A stretch of DNA of 58,419 nucleotides from Brevibacillus reuszeri (GCF_001187725.1 NZ_LGIQ01000007.1:787485-845903); one strand, 5' to 3'; positions 34,869 to 45,169 are shown, counted from the first letter of the stretch. Translations and numbers: made by a program. Notes: generated by a model from the letters alone, not told the origin.

Positions 34869-35993
34869 GTGAAGATGAATTTTACCATTGACTGGCTATC
34901 CTTTTACTTGATCGAACAGCCTGAGGAAGAGGATGGGATCAAAAAAGTACGAATGGCTCGAAATTTAAGCCATGATGAATATCAGAGAAGTGAACTGCGG
35001 GATTTTCTTGACGGGGAATTCGCTCGTATCGCCAAGCGCAAGGTCGAGATGAATCCGAAAACAGAAGGTACGCCGACAAAGCTGGGGCAATTTGTTCTGG
35101 AGCCGGGTCACCCGTTGGATTCCAATCCGAACTACGCCCTGTTGAACCGTCTTTTGACGGCTGAAACTGCTGGAGAGAGCAAAGAGCCTTGCCAGGAGCT
35201 CATCCAATCGTATCTTCGTACATCACAGGTGCGTGGAGGCGTCATGATTGTGGTGCGGACAAGGCTGGAGCTTTTGGATGAACGGTATGTGTTTATATTA
35301 AAATGTGATTTCGAACAAAAGACTGCTGTCATTACGGACGAAAAAAGTCTGATCTCCAATGTGCAAATGGCAATCAATGCAAAAAACATGAAATCGCTCA
35401 TGTATCCGTATATGATCGAGTCGGGAATGAATGATCCGTATCATGTAAAAATCCATCAATTTTCACATGCGAAGTATTTCGAAGAGTTTTTACGCTTTAT
35501 TGAATATCCGCAAACCGTGACACAGATTGTCTCGGATGAAGTCATATCGTTGGCCAGACAGCATATTGAATACAACTATCCAGAGGAAACAGAGGAAAGA
35601 CTGAGAGAAGAAGAAGCCATTGAGATAATGGCGGCGAGTCCCAAGCGTGAACTGGCAGAAAAGTGGGAGCATGAAACGGTCATGGAAGCGATGCATATTA
35701 TTACGGACCGTCAGCCGGAGGTAGAGCTCAAGTTCAAGCTTGATCACATGCAAATTCGGACCATGCTCGCCGATTATGGGACAAGTCTTCACATTGCCAA
35801 AGTAAACGGACGTTATTTAGTCCTTTTGGAAGGGGAGCAGCTTCAGTTTGAACGAGGGGTGTCTCCTGTCGAGTTTGTTAAGCCAAAGGCACTGGCTGAT
35901 ATTGTAAAAGAGATCGAGGCACGCAGTCATACGACACAACCCGTGATGGCTCCCTCTCATACAGAAGATGAGGACCGGCCGCCTTGGGAGTAA
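34869..35993 (+). CDS. DUF3900 family protein
   Basis: A 374-residue soluble protein of DUF3900, a family found in Bacillales. The N-terminus MNFTIDWLSFYLIEQPEEED and the segment SLMYPYMIESGMNDPYHVKIHQF fit it. The C-terminus is acidic and ends PPWE. GGGAG precedes a GTG at 34869, and the ATG at 34875 is the alternative. A TATAAT box lies at about 34833. The next gene starts 20 nt after its stop. The function is unknown. Confidence 0.7.
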   Translation: MKMNFTIDWLSFYLIEQPEEEDGIKKVRMARNLSHDEYQRSELRDFLDGEFARIAKRKVEMNPKTEGTPTKLGQFVLEPGHPLDSNPNYALLNRLLTAETAGESKEPCQELIQSYLRTSQVRGGVMIVVRTRLELLDERYVFILKCDFEQKTAVITDEKSLISNVQMAINAKNMKSLMYPYMIESGMNDPYHVKIHQFSHAKYFEEFLRFIEYPQTVTQIVSDEVISLARQHIEYNYPEETEERLREEEAIEIMAASPKRELAEKWEHETVMEAMHIITDRQPEVELKFKLDHMQIRTMLADYGTSLHIAKVNGRYLVLLEGEQLQFERGVSPVEFVKPKALADIVKEIEARSHTTQPVMAPSHTEDEDRPPWE

Positions 35994-36013
35994 GGTAGGA
36001 GGGATTTCCATAA

Positions 36014-36649
36014 ATGAGTGAAAAGGAAGCAAATCAGGCAAACAAACCAGATCGGCAAGCATTATCCCTCAGTGGACAGGAACAAAAGGTTTTTCCAGTC
36101 TTGCGCCATGCCTCCTTGTTGAAAAAATATCCGGATCGTTGGGTGACGAAGGCTCATACGGCTGATACGGTGCTTTTGTACGCTTTGGATTTGGGCGAGG
36201 GCTATACGTTAATCGAACAGAGCCTACTAACAACTGCGGCATGGACAGAAGACAAGCTGCATCAGCATGCCATGGAAAACCTGCAAAATCTCCCGTTCTC
36301 AGTTAAGACACAAGAGGTAGCAGGTAACTCCATTCACTTTATTAGTCCGCAAGATGGCTACGCAGCAAGCCGTATTTTGCTCGACTCCGTCATTCGCACG
36401 TTTGATGAGCAAAAACAGGGGGATGCCCTTGGTGTTGCGATCCCTCATCAGGATGTATTGGTGATTGCCGATATGGTCGGAGACGCAGGGGCAAATCTAT
36501 TGGCTCGCCTCACCTATGATTTCGCTTCCAAAGGGCAGGTTCCAATCTCTGTACTGCCTTTTTATTGGGAGGATGGCGAGCTCACTCCATTTATCGTAGT
36601 GTCTCATGGATCAGAGACGGCGGTACAAAGAAAACCGCCAACTGCATAA
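36014..36649 (+). CDS. DUF1444-like protein (YtpQ family)
   Basis: A 211-residue soluble protein. The C-terminal half has VAIPHQDVLVIADMVGDAGA and SKGQVPISVLPFYWEDGELTP, which match the DUF1444/YtpQ pattern. GTAGGAGGG precedes the start. It follows the DUF3900 gene closely and they probably share a transcript ended at 36680. The role is unknown. Confidence 0.7.
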   Translation: MSEKEANQANKPDRQALSLSGQEQKVFPVLRHASLLKKYPDRWVTKAHTADTVLLYALDLGEGYTLIEQSLLTTAAWTEDKLHQHAMENLQNLPFSVKTQEVAGNSIHFISPQDGYAASRILLDSVIRTFDEQKQGDALGVAIPHQDVLVIADMVGDAGANLLARLTYDFASKGQVPISVLPFYWEDGELTPFIVVSHGSETAVQRKPPTA

Positions 36650-36679
36650 TTGTCCGTTCGCAAAAAAATCCATGCTCGT

Positions 36680-36714
36680 AAAGACTGCTGAATTCTCTTT
36701 TGGCAGTCTTTTTT
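36680..36714 (+). terminator. Terminator after the DUF1444-like gene
   Basis: AAGACTGC and GCAGTCTT pair, then TTTT. Confidence 0.85.
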
Positions 36715-36787
36715 GCTAGGCTCCATTTTATGGTATGCTTGTTCTTGGTAAAGGCGATCCAGTATTGATTGCAGGAGATGGGACAAA

Positions 36788-37687
36788 ATGAAGAACTTTA
36801 TGATTGGACAGTACGGGAAGTTTGATGTTCAAAAGTACGAGCGTGACTATCAACCGCCTTTTTACGGGATTGAGGCATGCCTCTTCGCTGAAGAGTCAGA
36901 TATTTTGAAATTGAAAAACGAATCGGAGCAGAATGACTTTCAGATCGGAATTCACTTCCCGCTTCGCACAGGAGGTTCGAAGCTGAGGGATGCCCTGTTT
37001 TTAGCTCAGGATCATCTTGTTAGACAACAAGCATTCGACTACATCCAGCGGGAATTGGATTATTTGCGATCCATCAAGCCGGCGTACATCTTATTTCATT
37101 ATCCGAAGCCTGTCATTATTGACGATCGGGTAGATTGGGAAAAATGGCGTTTTTGCGATGCATCTGAGCATGTATTCGAGAGCCAGTATTCGTTTGGGGA
37201 ATTTACCGAAAAAAGCGAGAGGCTGTTTGTATGGCTATCGGAAAAGGCCGAGGAATTTGATTTTATCCCGGTACTGGAATTTGATGCACTGAATTCGTAC
37301 GTATACGACACGAACTACCTGGAGGGCCTATTCAAGAAATATCAACGCATCAAGCTTTGTTTGGATACGGGACGATTATTTTTCCAAGAACAGCTCGATC
37401 CCTTTTTTCAAGCGGAAAAGGTGATAAAGAAATTCGCAGCATATGCCTATAGCGTCCATTTATGGAACATGAAGTATACCGATCGGGTCGAATATAATCA
37501 CTATCCGGTATTGCCTGAGTGCAGAGTCGAAGATGGCTGGGCACCCATTGAAGCGTACGTGAGATGGATTGTTCAAGAAAATCCGCGAGTCAAGATCATG
37601 TTTGAGCACCGCTCTGAACTGGTGAGTGACGAGCAATTGCAGCGGTGCTATGAATGGGTAAATCAAATCGTAAAGACAGCCCAATGA
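36788..37687 (+). CDS. TIM-barrel sugar phosphate isomerase/epimerase-like protein
   Basis: A 299-residue protein of the AP-endonuclease-2 (xylose isomerase-like) TIM-barrel superfamily. Metal-ligand candidates are the His in YILFHYPKP, the Glu in VLEFDAL, the Asp in LCLDTGRLF, His in SVHLWNM and the Glu in MFEHRSE. GGAGATGGGAC precedes the start. No sugar operon is adjacent, so the substrate is open. It is monocistronic. Confidence 0.75.
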   Translation: MKNFMIGQYGKFDVQKYERDYQPPFYGIEACLFAEESDILKLKNESEQNDFQIGIHFPLRTGGSKLRDALFLAQDHLVRQQAFDYIQRELDYLRSIKPAYILFHYPKPVIIDDRVDWEKWRFCDASEHVFESQYSFGEFTEKSERLFVWLSEKAEEFDFIPVLEFDALNSYVYDTNYLEGLFKKYQRIKLCLDTGRLFFQEQLDPFFQAEKVIKKFAAYAYSVHLWNMKYTDRVEYNHYPVLPECRVEDGWAPIEAYVRWIVQENPRVKIMFEHRSELVSDEQLQRCYEWVNQIVKTAQ

Positions 37688-37718
37688 CCCGGTAATCCCG
37701 TGGTTTTTGGGCTTTTTT
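37678..37718 (+). terminator. Terminator after the TIM-barrel gene
   Basis: AGCCCAA and TTGGGCT pair around a 22-nt loop, with TTTTT after. It overlaps the stop codon region. Confidence 0.7.
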
Positions 37719-37736
37719 GTGCTAGCTATACGAAGA

Positions 37737-37757
37737 TCAATAGAAATTCTCTATTGA
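37737..37757. promoter_or_regulatory. Inverted repeat upstream of the sulfur-salvage cluster
   Basis: TCAATAGA and TCTATTGA are perfect arms around AATTC. A second palindrome, AGGAACAATTCCT, is at 37817-37829. Both lie between the previous terminator and the acetyltransferase start and could be operators. Confidence 0.4.
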
Positions 37758-37887
37758 TGGATAGAAATGATTTGTGCTCGTCTTTGTTGACGGAGACGTT
37801 AGCGGATGATACAGTAAGGAACAATTCCTAGTTAATCTATATGAATTATTTGTTTTTGCTAACTAACACAGATGGAGGTGACTGCAC

Positions 37888-38490
37888 ATGGCACAAACAC
37901 AGGCTCTGCGTATTCGGGATGCCGTTGATTCTGACCGCGAAGCGATACAAGCGGTTGTCTTAGGAGCTTATGAGCAATATGCCGAAATTCTTCCTAAGGA
38001 GAGGTGGGAAGCGTACCGGGAGGCGATTCGTACCTCGGTTTATGGAGATGGGCCAGTCGCCCGTATCGTGGCAGAATGGGATCAAGAAATAGTCGGGAGT
38101 GTGCTCTTATTCATAACTTCAGAAAAAGCATACGATCGTCCTGAACTGGAAATTAAGGGCCCGATCATCCGTCTGTTGTCCGTTTCCCCATATGCAAGGG
38201 GGAAGGGAATCGCCACTGCCCTGATCAAAGAATGCGTGCGGCGTGCACAAAAGATGCGTGCTGAATTCCTTCATCTGCACACCTCCGATATGATGGCAGC
38301 CGCAGTAAGGCTTTACGAGCATCTCGGCTTCGAAAGGGCAGAGGACAAGGACATGATGAACGGCCATACACTGGTCAAAAGCTTCCGAATCAACCTGCAT
38401 TCAACGAGTCTGCTGGAATCTGCAAATGAACCGTACTTTGAACCGAAGAATAAAAATGCATCTGATCTCCATAATCGTTTCACTCTATAG
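37888..38490 (+). CDS. GNAT N-acetyltransferase, cluster entry gene
   Basis: A 200-residue GNAT protein. LRIRDAVDSDREAIQAVV starts the fold, the acetyl-CoA loop is SPYARGKGIATALIKEC, and LYEHLGFERAEDKDM ends the core. GGAGGTGAC precedes the start. It is 178 nt upstream of an amino-acid ABC transporter and flavin monooxygenases. In B. subtilis the comparable clusters begin with SnaA or SnaB, which N-acetylate S-alkylcysteines before C-S cleavage. That role is inferred here from position. Confidence 0.8.
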   Translation: MAQTQALRIRDAVDSDREAIQAVVLGAYEQYAEILPKERWEAYREAIRTSVYGDGPVARIVAEWDQEIVGSVLLFITSEKAYDRPELEIKGPIIRLLSVSPYARGKGIATALIKECVRRAQKMRAEFLHLHTSDMMAAAVRLYEHLGFERAEDKDMMNGHTLVKSFRINLHSTSLLESANEPYFEPKNKNASDLHNRFTL

Positions 38491-38668
38491 CAGTCGACCG
38501 GAAGACCGGAGACGTTCAAGTTTCTTAATCGAAGGCAAGGATTGATTGAGGCAAATTGAAGGTCTTTTTTTAATCTCTAGATGACTGTGTAAACAGCAAG
38601 GATGACTGCACATTGAAAACTTATTAAATCGATGTGAATAGTTTGATAAAAATAGGGGGTCAAAGATT

Positions 38669-39499
38669 ATGAAAAACCGATACAAATTTTCTACACTCCT
38701 GATGGCTCTTGTCATCTTTGCGGTAGGGTGCGGATCAACTGAGAGCACGAACCAGGCAAGTGTAGCGAAGCCGACAGACGGTGGATCTGCGAATGTAAAG
38801 AAAATCATCGTGGGAACGGGGACCAAGTTTCCGAATGTTTGCTTTATTGATGAGAATGGGAAATTGACCGGTTATGACGTAGAGCTGGTCAGAGAATTGG
38901 ATCAGCGACTCCCAGGCTATGAGTTTGAATTCCAAACGATGGAGTTTGCAAACTTACTTTTGAGTCTGGAGACGAAGAAGATTGATTTTATCGCACATGA
39001 GATGGAGAAAAATCCGGAGCGTGAGCAAAAGTATTTGTTTAACAAAGAGCCGTATGTCGTTTGGAAGACGAAGCTCATAGTTACCAAAGTCAACAATACG
39101 ATTCAGTCACTCGACGATTTAAAAGGAAAGAAAGCCTATACCACCGCTACCTCAGCAGCAGCACAAATCCTGGAAAATTACAACAAAGCAAATAACAATG
39201 CAATCAACATCGTCTACTCTAATGGCAGCGCCAACGATGCAGTGAACCAATTGACTGCCGGTCGTGCTGACGCTACGCTTGGCTCCGATTTTTCGCGACC
39301 ACTTATTGATCCACAAGGAAAATTGAAGACTGTGGGTGAACCGCTGGTATCTTCCAATGTATTGTTTATGTTTCGAAAAGACGAACCAGAGGCACAAGCT
39401 TTGGCAGATCAAATTGATGAGGCGATTAAACAGCTGAAGGCAGACGGAACCCTTACCAAGCTGAGCAACCAGTGGCTTGGCGGTGATTATACGAAATAA
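38669..39499 (+). CDS. Polar amino-acid ABC transporter binding lipoprotein
   Basis: A 276-residue extracellular solute-binding protein of family 3. It has a lipoprotein signal with Cys21 in the lipobox AVGC, a Ser/Thr/Asn-rich linker, then KKIIVGTGTKFPNVCFIDEN and GYDVELVRELDQRL. The C-terminus LTKLSNQWLGGDYTK is typical. It probably binds cystine, S-alkylated cysteine or a similar compound, judged by the downstream enzymes. It is followed by two permeases and an ATPase. Confidence 0.88.
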   Translation: MKNRYKFSTLLMALVIFAVGCGSTESTNQASVAKPTDGGSANVKKIIVGTGTKFPNVCFIDENGKLTGYDVELVRELDQRLPGYEFEFQTMEFANLLLSLETKKIDFIAHEMEKNPEREQKYLFNKEPYVVWKTKLIVTKVNNTIQSLDDLKGKKAYTTATSAAAQILENYNKANNNAINIVYSNGSANDAVNQLTAGRADATLGSDFSRPLIDPQGKLKTVGEPLVSSNVLFMFRKDEPEAQALADQIDEAIKQLKADGTLTKLSNQWLGGDYTK

Positions 39500-39528
39500 A
39501 GGCGTTAGCGAAAGGTGAGATCAATAAA

Positions 39529-40317
39529 ATGGGCAAGGAATTCGAGATCACCTATGTATTTACGTTATTTCAAAAGCTTTTATCTGCGCTGGGTACAACT
39601 ATGTTTATCGTCGTGGCTTCGATCCTCTTGGGGATCGTCGTCGGTTTTTTCATTGCACTGCCCAGACTGTACCAAATCCCGGTGCTGCGCCATTTTTCGC
39701 AAGTGTTTGTGTCTTTTTTTCGAGGAACCCCTGTCCTCATCCAGCTCTTTCTCATTTACTACGGACTTCCAGAAGTATTAAAGCTGTTTTCTCTGGATGT
39801 ATCGAAAGCACCCGTATTACTGTTTGTCATCTTCACCTACGCGCTTCATAGCGGGGCATTTATCTCGGAAGCGATTCGGTCAGCAGTTACGGCCGTAGAT
39901 CGTGGTCAAGTCGAGGCAGCTTACGCGATTGGCATGAACGGCTACCAGGCTTTTACACGGATAGTATTACCACAAGCATTGGCGATTTCGATTCCGGTTT
40001 TGGCAAATATCGTCATCGCCAATCTCAAAGATACTTCTCTCGCATTTTCTTTAGGTGTTATTGAATTGACAGGAAAAGCTCAAACCTTGGTAACAGCGAC
40101 CCAGCATTTTATCGAAACCTATATCGCGCTTGCCGGCATCTATTTGCTGATTAGTGTCGGGCTGGAAAAAGTGTTCAACAAAATGGAGCGCAGACTGCTC
40201 TCCCATGAAAAACGTGTGACCCCAGAAAGTATGGAGAGAGGAAGCAGTAAATTAATCACGTCCTACAAAGGATTTGTTACGCGTCTGAAGCTAGGAAAAG
40301 GAGGGAGTGGGGTATGA
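39529..40317 (+). CDS. Amino-acid ABC transporter permease 1
   Basis: A 262-residue inner-membrane subunit of the HisM/TcyL type. The EAA loop is VEAAYAIGMNGYQAFTRIVLPQA. FRGTPVLIQLFLIYYGLP and SEAIRSAVTAVDRGQ are characteristic of polar amino-acid permeases. It has five membrane segments. The GTG/ATG region of the second permease overlaps its stop by 4 nt, so translation is coupled. Confidence 0.9.
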   Translation: MGKEFEITYVFTLFQKLLSALGTTMFIVVASILLGIVVGFFIALPRLYQIPVLRHFSQVFVSFFRGTPVLIQLFLIYYGLPEVLKLFSLDVSKAPVLLFVIFTYALHSGAFISEAIRSAVTAVDRGQVEAAYAIGMNGYQAFTRIVLPQALAISIPVLANIVIANLKDTSLAFSLGVIELTGKAQTLVTATQHFIETYIALAGIYLLISVGLEKVFNKMERRLLSHEKRVTPESMERGSSKLITSYKGFVTRLKLGKGGSGV

Positions 40318-41024
40318 AGCTGGATGGATCTTTTTTACTGGAAGTGTTTCCTTTACTACTGTCAGCGCTCCCTACGACACTCCTGATCACCGCTGTTTCC
40401 GTTAGTGTGGGATTTGCGATCGGTATCGTGGTTGCTTCGATTCGCATATATCGCGTGCCCATTTTGTATCCGATGGCTGTCTCTTATGTGACGTTTATTC
40501 GCGGAACACCGATGCTAACGCATTTGTTCTTAATCTATTTTGGTCTCCCGCTATTGCTTGACGGCTTCGCTGCCTATGTTGACTCCAGTTTTCGCGCAGC
40601 TGCCATTCCGCTCATCTGGTTTGCATTCATTTCATTCTCGATTACGGCAGGAGCGTACATGTCAGAGGTCATTCGCTCAGGACTTTTAGCAGTCAATCGG
40701 GGGCAGACAGAAGCAGCCTATACCATTGGGATGACAACCTGGCAGGCATTGAGACGGATTATTTTTCCGCAAGCCTTTGCGACAAGTCTGCCGAACCTAT
40801 CTAACTCCGTAATCGGGATGCTGCACGGCTCGACGCTTGCTTTTACCGTGTCTGTCGTTGATATCAATGCAAAAGCACAGATTGTCGCCTCCACCAATTG
40901 GAAGTTTTTCGAAGCGTATATGGCAGCAGCCATCATTTTCTGGGGCATGACGATTGCCATAGAACGAGCGACAGCACTCATAGAGAAACGGATCAACCTG
41001 TACAACAGAGGTGGAGTCGCATGA
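40314..41024 (+). CDS. Amino-acid ABC transporter permease 2
   Basis: A 236-residue membrane subunit, a paralogue of the preceding gene. Motifs are [39 protein letters not shown] and the EAA loop [19 protein letters not shown]. The two permeases should form a heterodimer. Its stop overlaps the start of the ATPase gene (ATGA). Confidence 0.9.
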   Translation: MKLDGSFLLEVFPLLLSALPTTLLITAVSVSVGFAIGIVVASIRIYRVPILYPMAVSYVTFIRGTPMLTHLFLIYFGLPLLLDGFAAYVDSSFRAAAIPLIWFAFISFSITAGAYMSEVIRSGLLAVNRGQTEAAYTIGMTTWQALRRIIFPQAFATSLPNLSNSVIGMLHGSTLAFTVSVVDINAKAQIVASTNWKFFEAYMAAAIIFWGMTIAIERATALIEKRINLYNRGGVA

Positions 41025-41773
41025 TTAAACTAACCGGTATCACAAAAAGCTTTGGGCGCAATCAGGTCTTAAAAGGAATCGACTTGCAAGTGAACAAAGG
41101 CGAGGTCGTAGTCATTCTTGGACCGAGTGGCTCTGGCAAGACGACGCTTTTGCGCTGCATCAACTACTTGGAGAAACCAGGTGAAGGCCAGATTGTGATT
41201 GGCGACAGCATCGTAGATTGCAATCGTGCGAGTAAGCAAGACATTTTACAATTGCGGCGGAAAAGCGCGATGGTTTTTCAGCAATACAATCTGTTCAAGC
41301 ATAAAACCGCTCTGGAAAACGTGATGGAAGGACTTGTAATTGTCCAAAAACGTCCCAAAGATGAGTCAAGGGAACGGAGTGTACGCGTGCTGGAGAAGGT
41401 AGGGCTTGGAAGCAAGCTCGATGCGTACCCGAGTGAATTGTCCGGTGGTCAACAGCAGCGGGTGGGAATTGCCAGGGCATTGGCGTTAGAGCCAGAGGTG
41501 ATTTTGTTTGATGAACCGACCTCCGCATTGGATCCTGAGCTGGTTGGCGAGGTTTTGGAGGTCATTCGCAAAATTGCTAGGGAAGGAATTACGATGATTG
41601 TCGTGACGCATGAAATGAGCTTTGCCCGTGACGTATCCAATCATGTCGTTTTTATGGATGGCGGAGTTATCGTCGAAGAAGGGACCCCGCAAGAAATCTT
41701 CGGCTCCCCAAAGGAAGAGCGAACCAAGCAGTTTTTGAAGCGAATTACCCCCGAGTGGAGCTATACGATTTAA
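41021..41773 (+). CDS. Amino-acid ABC transporter ATP-binding protein
   Basis: A 250-residue ATPase of the GlnQ/HisP/TcyN type. Walker A is GPSGSGKTT, the Q-loop region is [16 protein letters not shown], the signature is LSGGQQQR, and Walker B leads to [10 protein letters not shown]. The H-loop is VVTHEM. The start at 41021 overlaps the permease stop. The earlier frame to 40898 is inside the permease. It completes the importer that opens the cluster. Confidence 0.93.
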   Translation: MIKLTGITKSFGRNQVLKGIDLQVNKGEVVVILGPSGSGKTTLLRCINYLEKPGEGQIVIGDSIVDCNRASKQDILQLRRKSAMVFQQYNLFKHKTALENVMEGLVIVQKRPKDESRERSVRVLEKVGLGSKLDAYPSELSGGQQQRVGIARALALEPEVILFDEPTSALDPELVGEVLEVIRKIAREGITMIVVTHEMSFARDVSNHVVFMDGGVIVEEGTPQEIFGSPKEERTKQFLKRITPEWSYTI

Positions 41774-41804
41774 TTAATCTACAACGATCAGGAGTGTGAT
41801 CAAG

Positions 41805-42851
41805 ATGGGAATCAGACTGAGCATTTTAGATCAAACCCCCATTTTCGCAGGAGAATCGCCGACAGAGGCATTCCACCATACGATCGAGCTGGCACAATTG
41901 GCTGAGCGACTCGGCTATCACCGTTTTTGGGTGTCTGAGCACCACGATTCGGATCGGGTAGCGGGCAGTTCACCAGAAGTATTGATTTCCTACCTGCTTG
42001 CAAATACGAACAAGATTCGGATCGGGTCAGGCGGGGTCATGCTCCAGCACTACAGTCCGTATAAGGTAGCAGAAAACTTTAATGTACTAGCGGCACTCGC
42101 TCCAGGCCGTATCGATCTTGGGATCGGTCGTGCACCAGGCGGCTTGCCACGATCTACACGTGCGTTGCAGCAAGGAATTGTAGAGCCAGCTACCTTGGCT
42201 GAAAAGCTTTTGGAGCTGGAGCAATACCTGCACAATCGGCTAGATGACGCGCATCCGCACGCGGGAATTATTGCAGCACCTGTAGTGGATATCCCTGCGG
42301 AGCTTTATGTTCTGGGAACGAGTGTTGCAAGTGCAGAAATTGCAGCAGAGTCCGGCTTGCCTTATGTGTTCGCCCTGTTTATTAATAGCGACGAGCAGAT
42401 AGCGCTTGATGCGTTCGAAGCATATAAACGAAATTTTCAATCGAAAAACGGACGGGTGCCACAACCAATTCTCGCCTTGTCAGTGATCGTTGCTGATTCA
42501 ACGGACGAGGCAGAGGAGCTGGCGGGTGGTTATGAGCTGGTGAAAATCAAGCTAGCCAGCGGGAAAACATTGACAGTGGGAACAAAAGAGCTGGCGGAAG
42601 AATTCGGCCGTCAATCGAATGCAGCCTATACGATTGAAACTCAGCAAGCCCAAATAACGCGTGGTACGAAAGAATTCGTGAGAACCAAATTGCTAGAGCT
42701 CCAACAAAAGTTTGCGGTCGACGAATTGATTGTCGTATCGACAAATGTGCAAAACTTCGAACAGCGTAAGCGATCCTACGTATTTTTGAAGGATGCTTTT
42801 TCAGAGCAGGAAGGGAGTGAGCTTGAATGGGAGCAAACAGTCACGGGGTGA
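41805..42851 (+). CDS. Luciferase-like monooxygenase, MsnO8 type
   Basis: A 348-residue LLM-class flavin monooxygenase. LSILDQTPIFAGESPTEAFH and ERLGYHRFWVSEHHDSDRV are typical of the LuxA/MsnO8 subgroup, and GRIDLGIGRAPGGLPRSTRA follows. These use reduced FMN and oxygen. AGGAG lies 10 nt before the ATG at 41805. The M20 hydrolase start overlaps its end by 25 nt. It is a likely candidate for one oxidative C-S or C-N cleavage step. Confidence 0.88.
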   Translation: MGIRLSILDQTPIFAGESPTEAFHHTIELAQLAERLGYHRFWVSEHHDSDRVAGSSPEVLISYLLANTNKIRIGSGGVMLQHYSPYKVAENFNVLAALAPGRIDLGIGRAPGGLPRSTRALQQGIVEPATLAEKLLELEQYLHNRLDDAHPHAGIIAAPVVDIPAELYVLGTSVASAEIAAESGLPYVFALFINSDEQIALDAFEAYKRNFQSKNGRVPQPILALSVIVADSTDEAEELAGGYELVKIKLASGKTLTVGTKELAEEFGRQSNAAYTIETQQAQITRGTKEFVRTKLLELQQKFAVDELIVVSTNVQNFEQRKRSYVFLKDAFSEQEGSELEWEQTVTG

Positions 42852-44041
42852 TCGGTCAAAGCGCAGATATCAAACAGCGGCTGATAGACATTCGCCGATA
42901 CTTGCATCAATATCCAGAGCTATCAAATGAGGAATACCAAACAACTGCTTTCATTCGTGAGCAGCTAGAGCAAGCAGGAATTCGAATTGCTACGGATTTT
43001 CCCTTGCAAACCGGATTAATTGCCGAGATCGGCGAACCCAAAGACGCCACGAGTCCAATCATTGCGCTGCGAGCTGACATCGATGCTTTGCCGATCCAGG
43101 AACAGACCGGACTGTCATATGCCTCTACCATTCCAGGCAAAATGCATGCTTGCGGTCATGACTTTCATACCGCCGCCATACTTGGAGCCGCCTTTTTGCT
43201 AAAAGAGCGGGAGCAGGAGCTAACAGGAACGGTGCGATTGGTTTTCCAGCCTGCCGAGGAAAAGGCCATTGGCGCAGCACAGGTGCTTCAAACCGGTGCT
43301 CTAGATAGAGTTCGCGCCATTTATGGATTTCATAACAAGCCAGAGCTACCCGTTGGCACAATCGGGATCAAGGCTGGGGCACTCATGGCTGCAGCAGATG
43401 GCTTCGTCATTGAGCTGGAAGGGATCGCTTCCCATGCTGCTGTACCCGAGGCAAGCATCGATCCGATTGTAGCCGCATCGCATCTGGTAACAGCACTGCA
43501 ATCCATCGTCAGCCGCAACATTAGTTCTTTGGAGAGTGCAGTGATTAGTGTGACGAAAATTCAAAGTGGGACCTCTTGGAATGTCATACCCGAAAAAGCT
43601 GTACTGGATGGAACGTTGCGGACCTTTGATGAAGGGATTCGGAGCAAGGTTATCGGTCGCTTTACAGAGATCGTGAATGGTGTTGCCGCTGCTTTCGGAA
43701 CAAAAGCAACATTGAGCTGGATACAAGGACCACCACCAGTCAATAACGATGCTAATCTGGCCAGAGCAGCTGGAAAGACCGCCGAAAATCTAGGACTCGT
43801 GGTTGTTGAACCACAACCGTCACCCGCAGGAGAGGATTTCGCTTTTTATCAGAAACAAATCCCTGGTTTCTTCGCCTTCATCGGAACGGCAGGCGCAAGA
43901 GAGTGGCATCATCCCGGTTTTGATATCGACGAACGTGCGTTGCCGATCAGCGCATCTTTTTTCGCCGAGTTGGCCGTTTCTGAGCTGGAGCGGTTTGCAG
44001 TGGAAAAAGAGGAAAGACAGGGGCTGATGAATCGTACATGA
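42827..44041 (+). CDS. M20 family amidohydrolase/deacetylase
   Basis: A 404-residue metallopeptidase-fold hydrolase of the HipO/YxeP type. Metal-site motifs are ALRADIDALPIQEQTGL, MHACGHDFHTA, VFQPAEEKAIGA (catalytic Glu) and IYGFHN. Relatives deacylate N-acetyl amino acids. In the B. subtilis ytn/yxe clusters such enzymes remove the acetyl group after monooxygenase attack, and the order here suggests the same. GGGAGTGA precedes the start inside the previous gene. Confidence 0.88.
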   Translation: MGANSHGVIGQSADIKQRLIDIRRYLHQYPELSNEEYQTTAFIREQLEQAGIRIATDFPLQTGLIAEIGEPKDATSPIIALRADIDALPIQEQTGLSYASTIPGKMHACGHDFHTAAILGAAFLLKEREQELTGTVRLVFQPAEEKAIGAAQVLQTGALDRVRAIYGFHNKPELPVGTIGIKAGALMAAADGFVIELEGIASHAAVPEASIDPIVAASHLVTALQSIVSRNISSLESAVISVTKIQSGTSWNVIPEKAVLDGTLRTFDEGIRSKVIGRFTEIVNGVAAAFGTKATLSWIQGPPPVNNDANLARAAGKTAENLGLVVVEPQPSPAGEDFAFYQKQIPGFFAFIGTAGAREWHHPGFDIDERALPISASFFAELAVSELERFAVEKEERQGLMNRT

Positions 44042-45169
44042 GCCAAATCTATGACGTCATTGTAGTAGGGGCTGGTTCCATAGGAATCAGTGCGGGATAT
44101 CAACTAGCCAAGAGGGGACTGCGCATCCTGTTGATTGATTTATTTGATCCCCCTCATCAGCAGGGTAATCATCATGGGGATACGCGCTTGATACGCCATG
44201 CATACAGCGGTGGTTCCGCGTATATAAAGCTCGCTCTGCAAGCAGACCAGTTATGGCAGGAACTGGAGGAGTTGACCCAGACACAGCTGCTTGTACGATC
44301 AGGTGTAATGAATGTGACAGATACGAAACGGATCTCGTTTGCCGAGCGAATCGCGGATGCTACACGACTTGGAGTAAAGGTTGAGCATCTCCAGGCGGAA
44401 GAAATCAGCAGACGCTGGCCAGGATTCCGACTGCCGGAAACCTCTGAGGGCATGTACGAGCCAGAGGCTGGGTTCCTGTTTAGTGAAAGATGCATCGCAG
44501 CGTACCGTTCACTGGCTCTTGCTGAAGGGGCAGAATTATTGGTTCATACGCCAGTTGAGAGGATTTTAGTGGAGGAGGATGGAGTTCGTGTACAAACCCA
44601 TTACGGCTTTCATTATGCTAGTCAATTGATTATCAGTGTGGGAGCCTGGCTTCAAACACTTGAACGGTTTCTAGCTTTGCCTGTGCGCTTCGTTCGTAAA
44701 ACGGTAGGCTGGTTTCAAACAGCACCACATTCGTTTCATCAGGATGTTTTCCTGGGCTTTACACTTGAAACGGAGTATGGAGGTCCCGGATATTCATGGC
44801 TCCGGACTGAAAATTGGTAGACATGATGGCGGAAAAATATGGAGACCAGGAGAGAAGCTCGAACCATTTGGTGCGTTTGCTGACGACGAAGCTGATCTTC
44901 GCCGTGCACTTGAGAGTTATATGCCGCGTGCAGCCGGGGGGCTATTACGAGGTGGAGTCTGCAAATACGAGCTGACTCCTGACGAAGATTTCATCATCGA
45001 CCGGCATCCGAATCATCCGAATGTTCTGGTCGCAGCTGGTTTTTCAGGACACGGCTTTAAGTTTTCCAGTGCAGTTGGTGTGATACTGGCCGACTTGATT
45101 GAAAAGAGAAGGCCGGATGCGGACCTGGACGAGTTTTCGATTTCACGGTTTGATGGCATCCGAATATAG
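44038..45169 (+). pseudogene. FAD-dependent amine oxidase (MSOX-like), frameshifted
   Basis: A DAO-type flavoprotein resembling monomeric sarcosine oxidase. The first frame (44038-44820) carries VVVGAGSIGISAGYQLAKRG and HHGDTRLIRHAYSGGSAY. At about 44780-44785 the homology passes to the +1 frame: VPDIHGSGLKIGRHDGG, ending with AAGFSGHGFKFSSAVG and a stop at 45169. Removing one base would give 376 residues, the normal length. The extra base sits in GGAGGT. It may be a real inactivation or a sequencing error. The start overlaps the deacetylase stop (ATGA). Confidence 0.8.

Noticed and set aside
44744..45169. Separate gene for the C-terminal half of the amine oxidase
   Set aside because: It starts inside the upstream frame without a ribosome binding site and is exactly the missing half of that protein.
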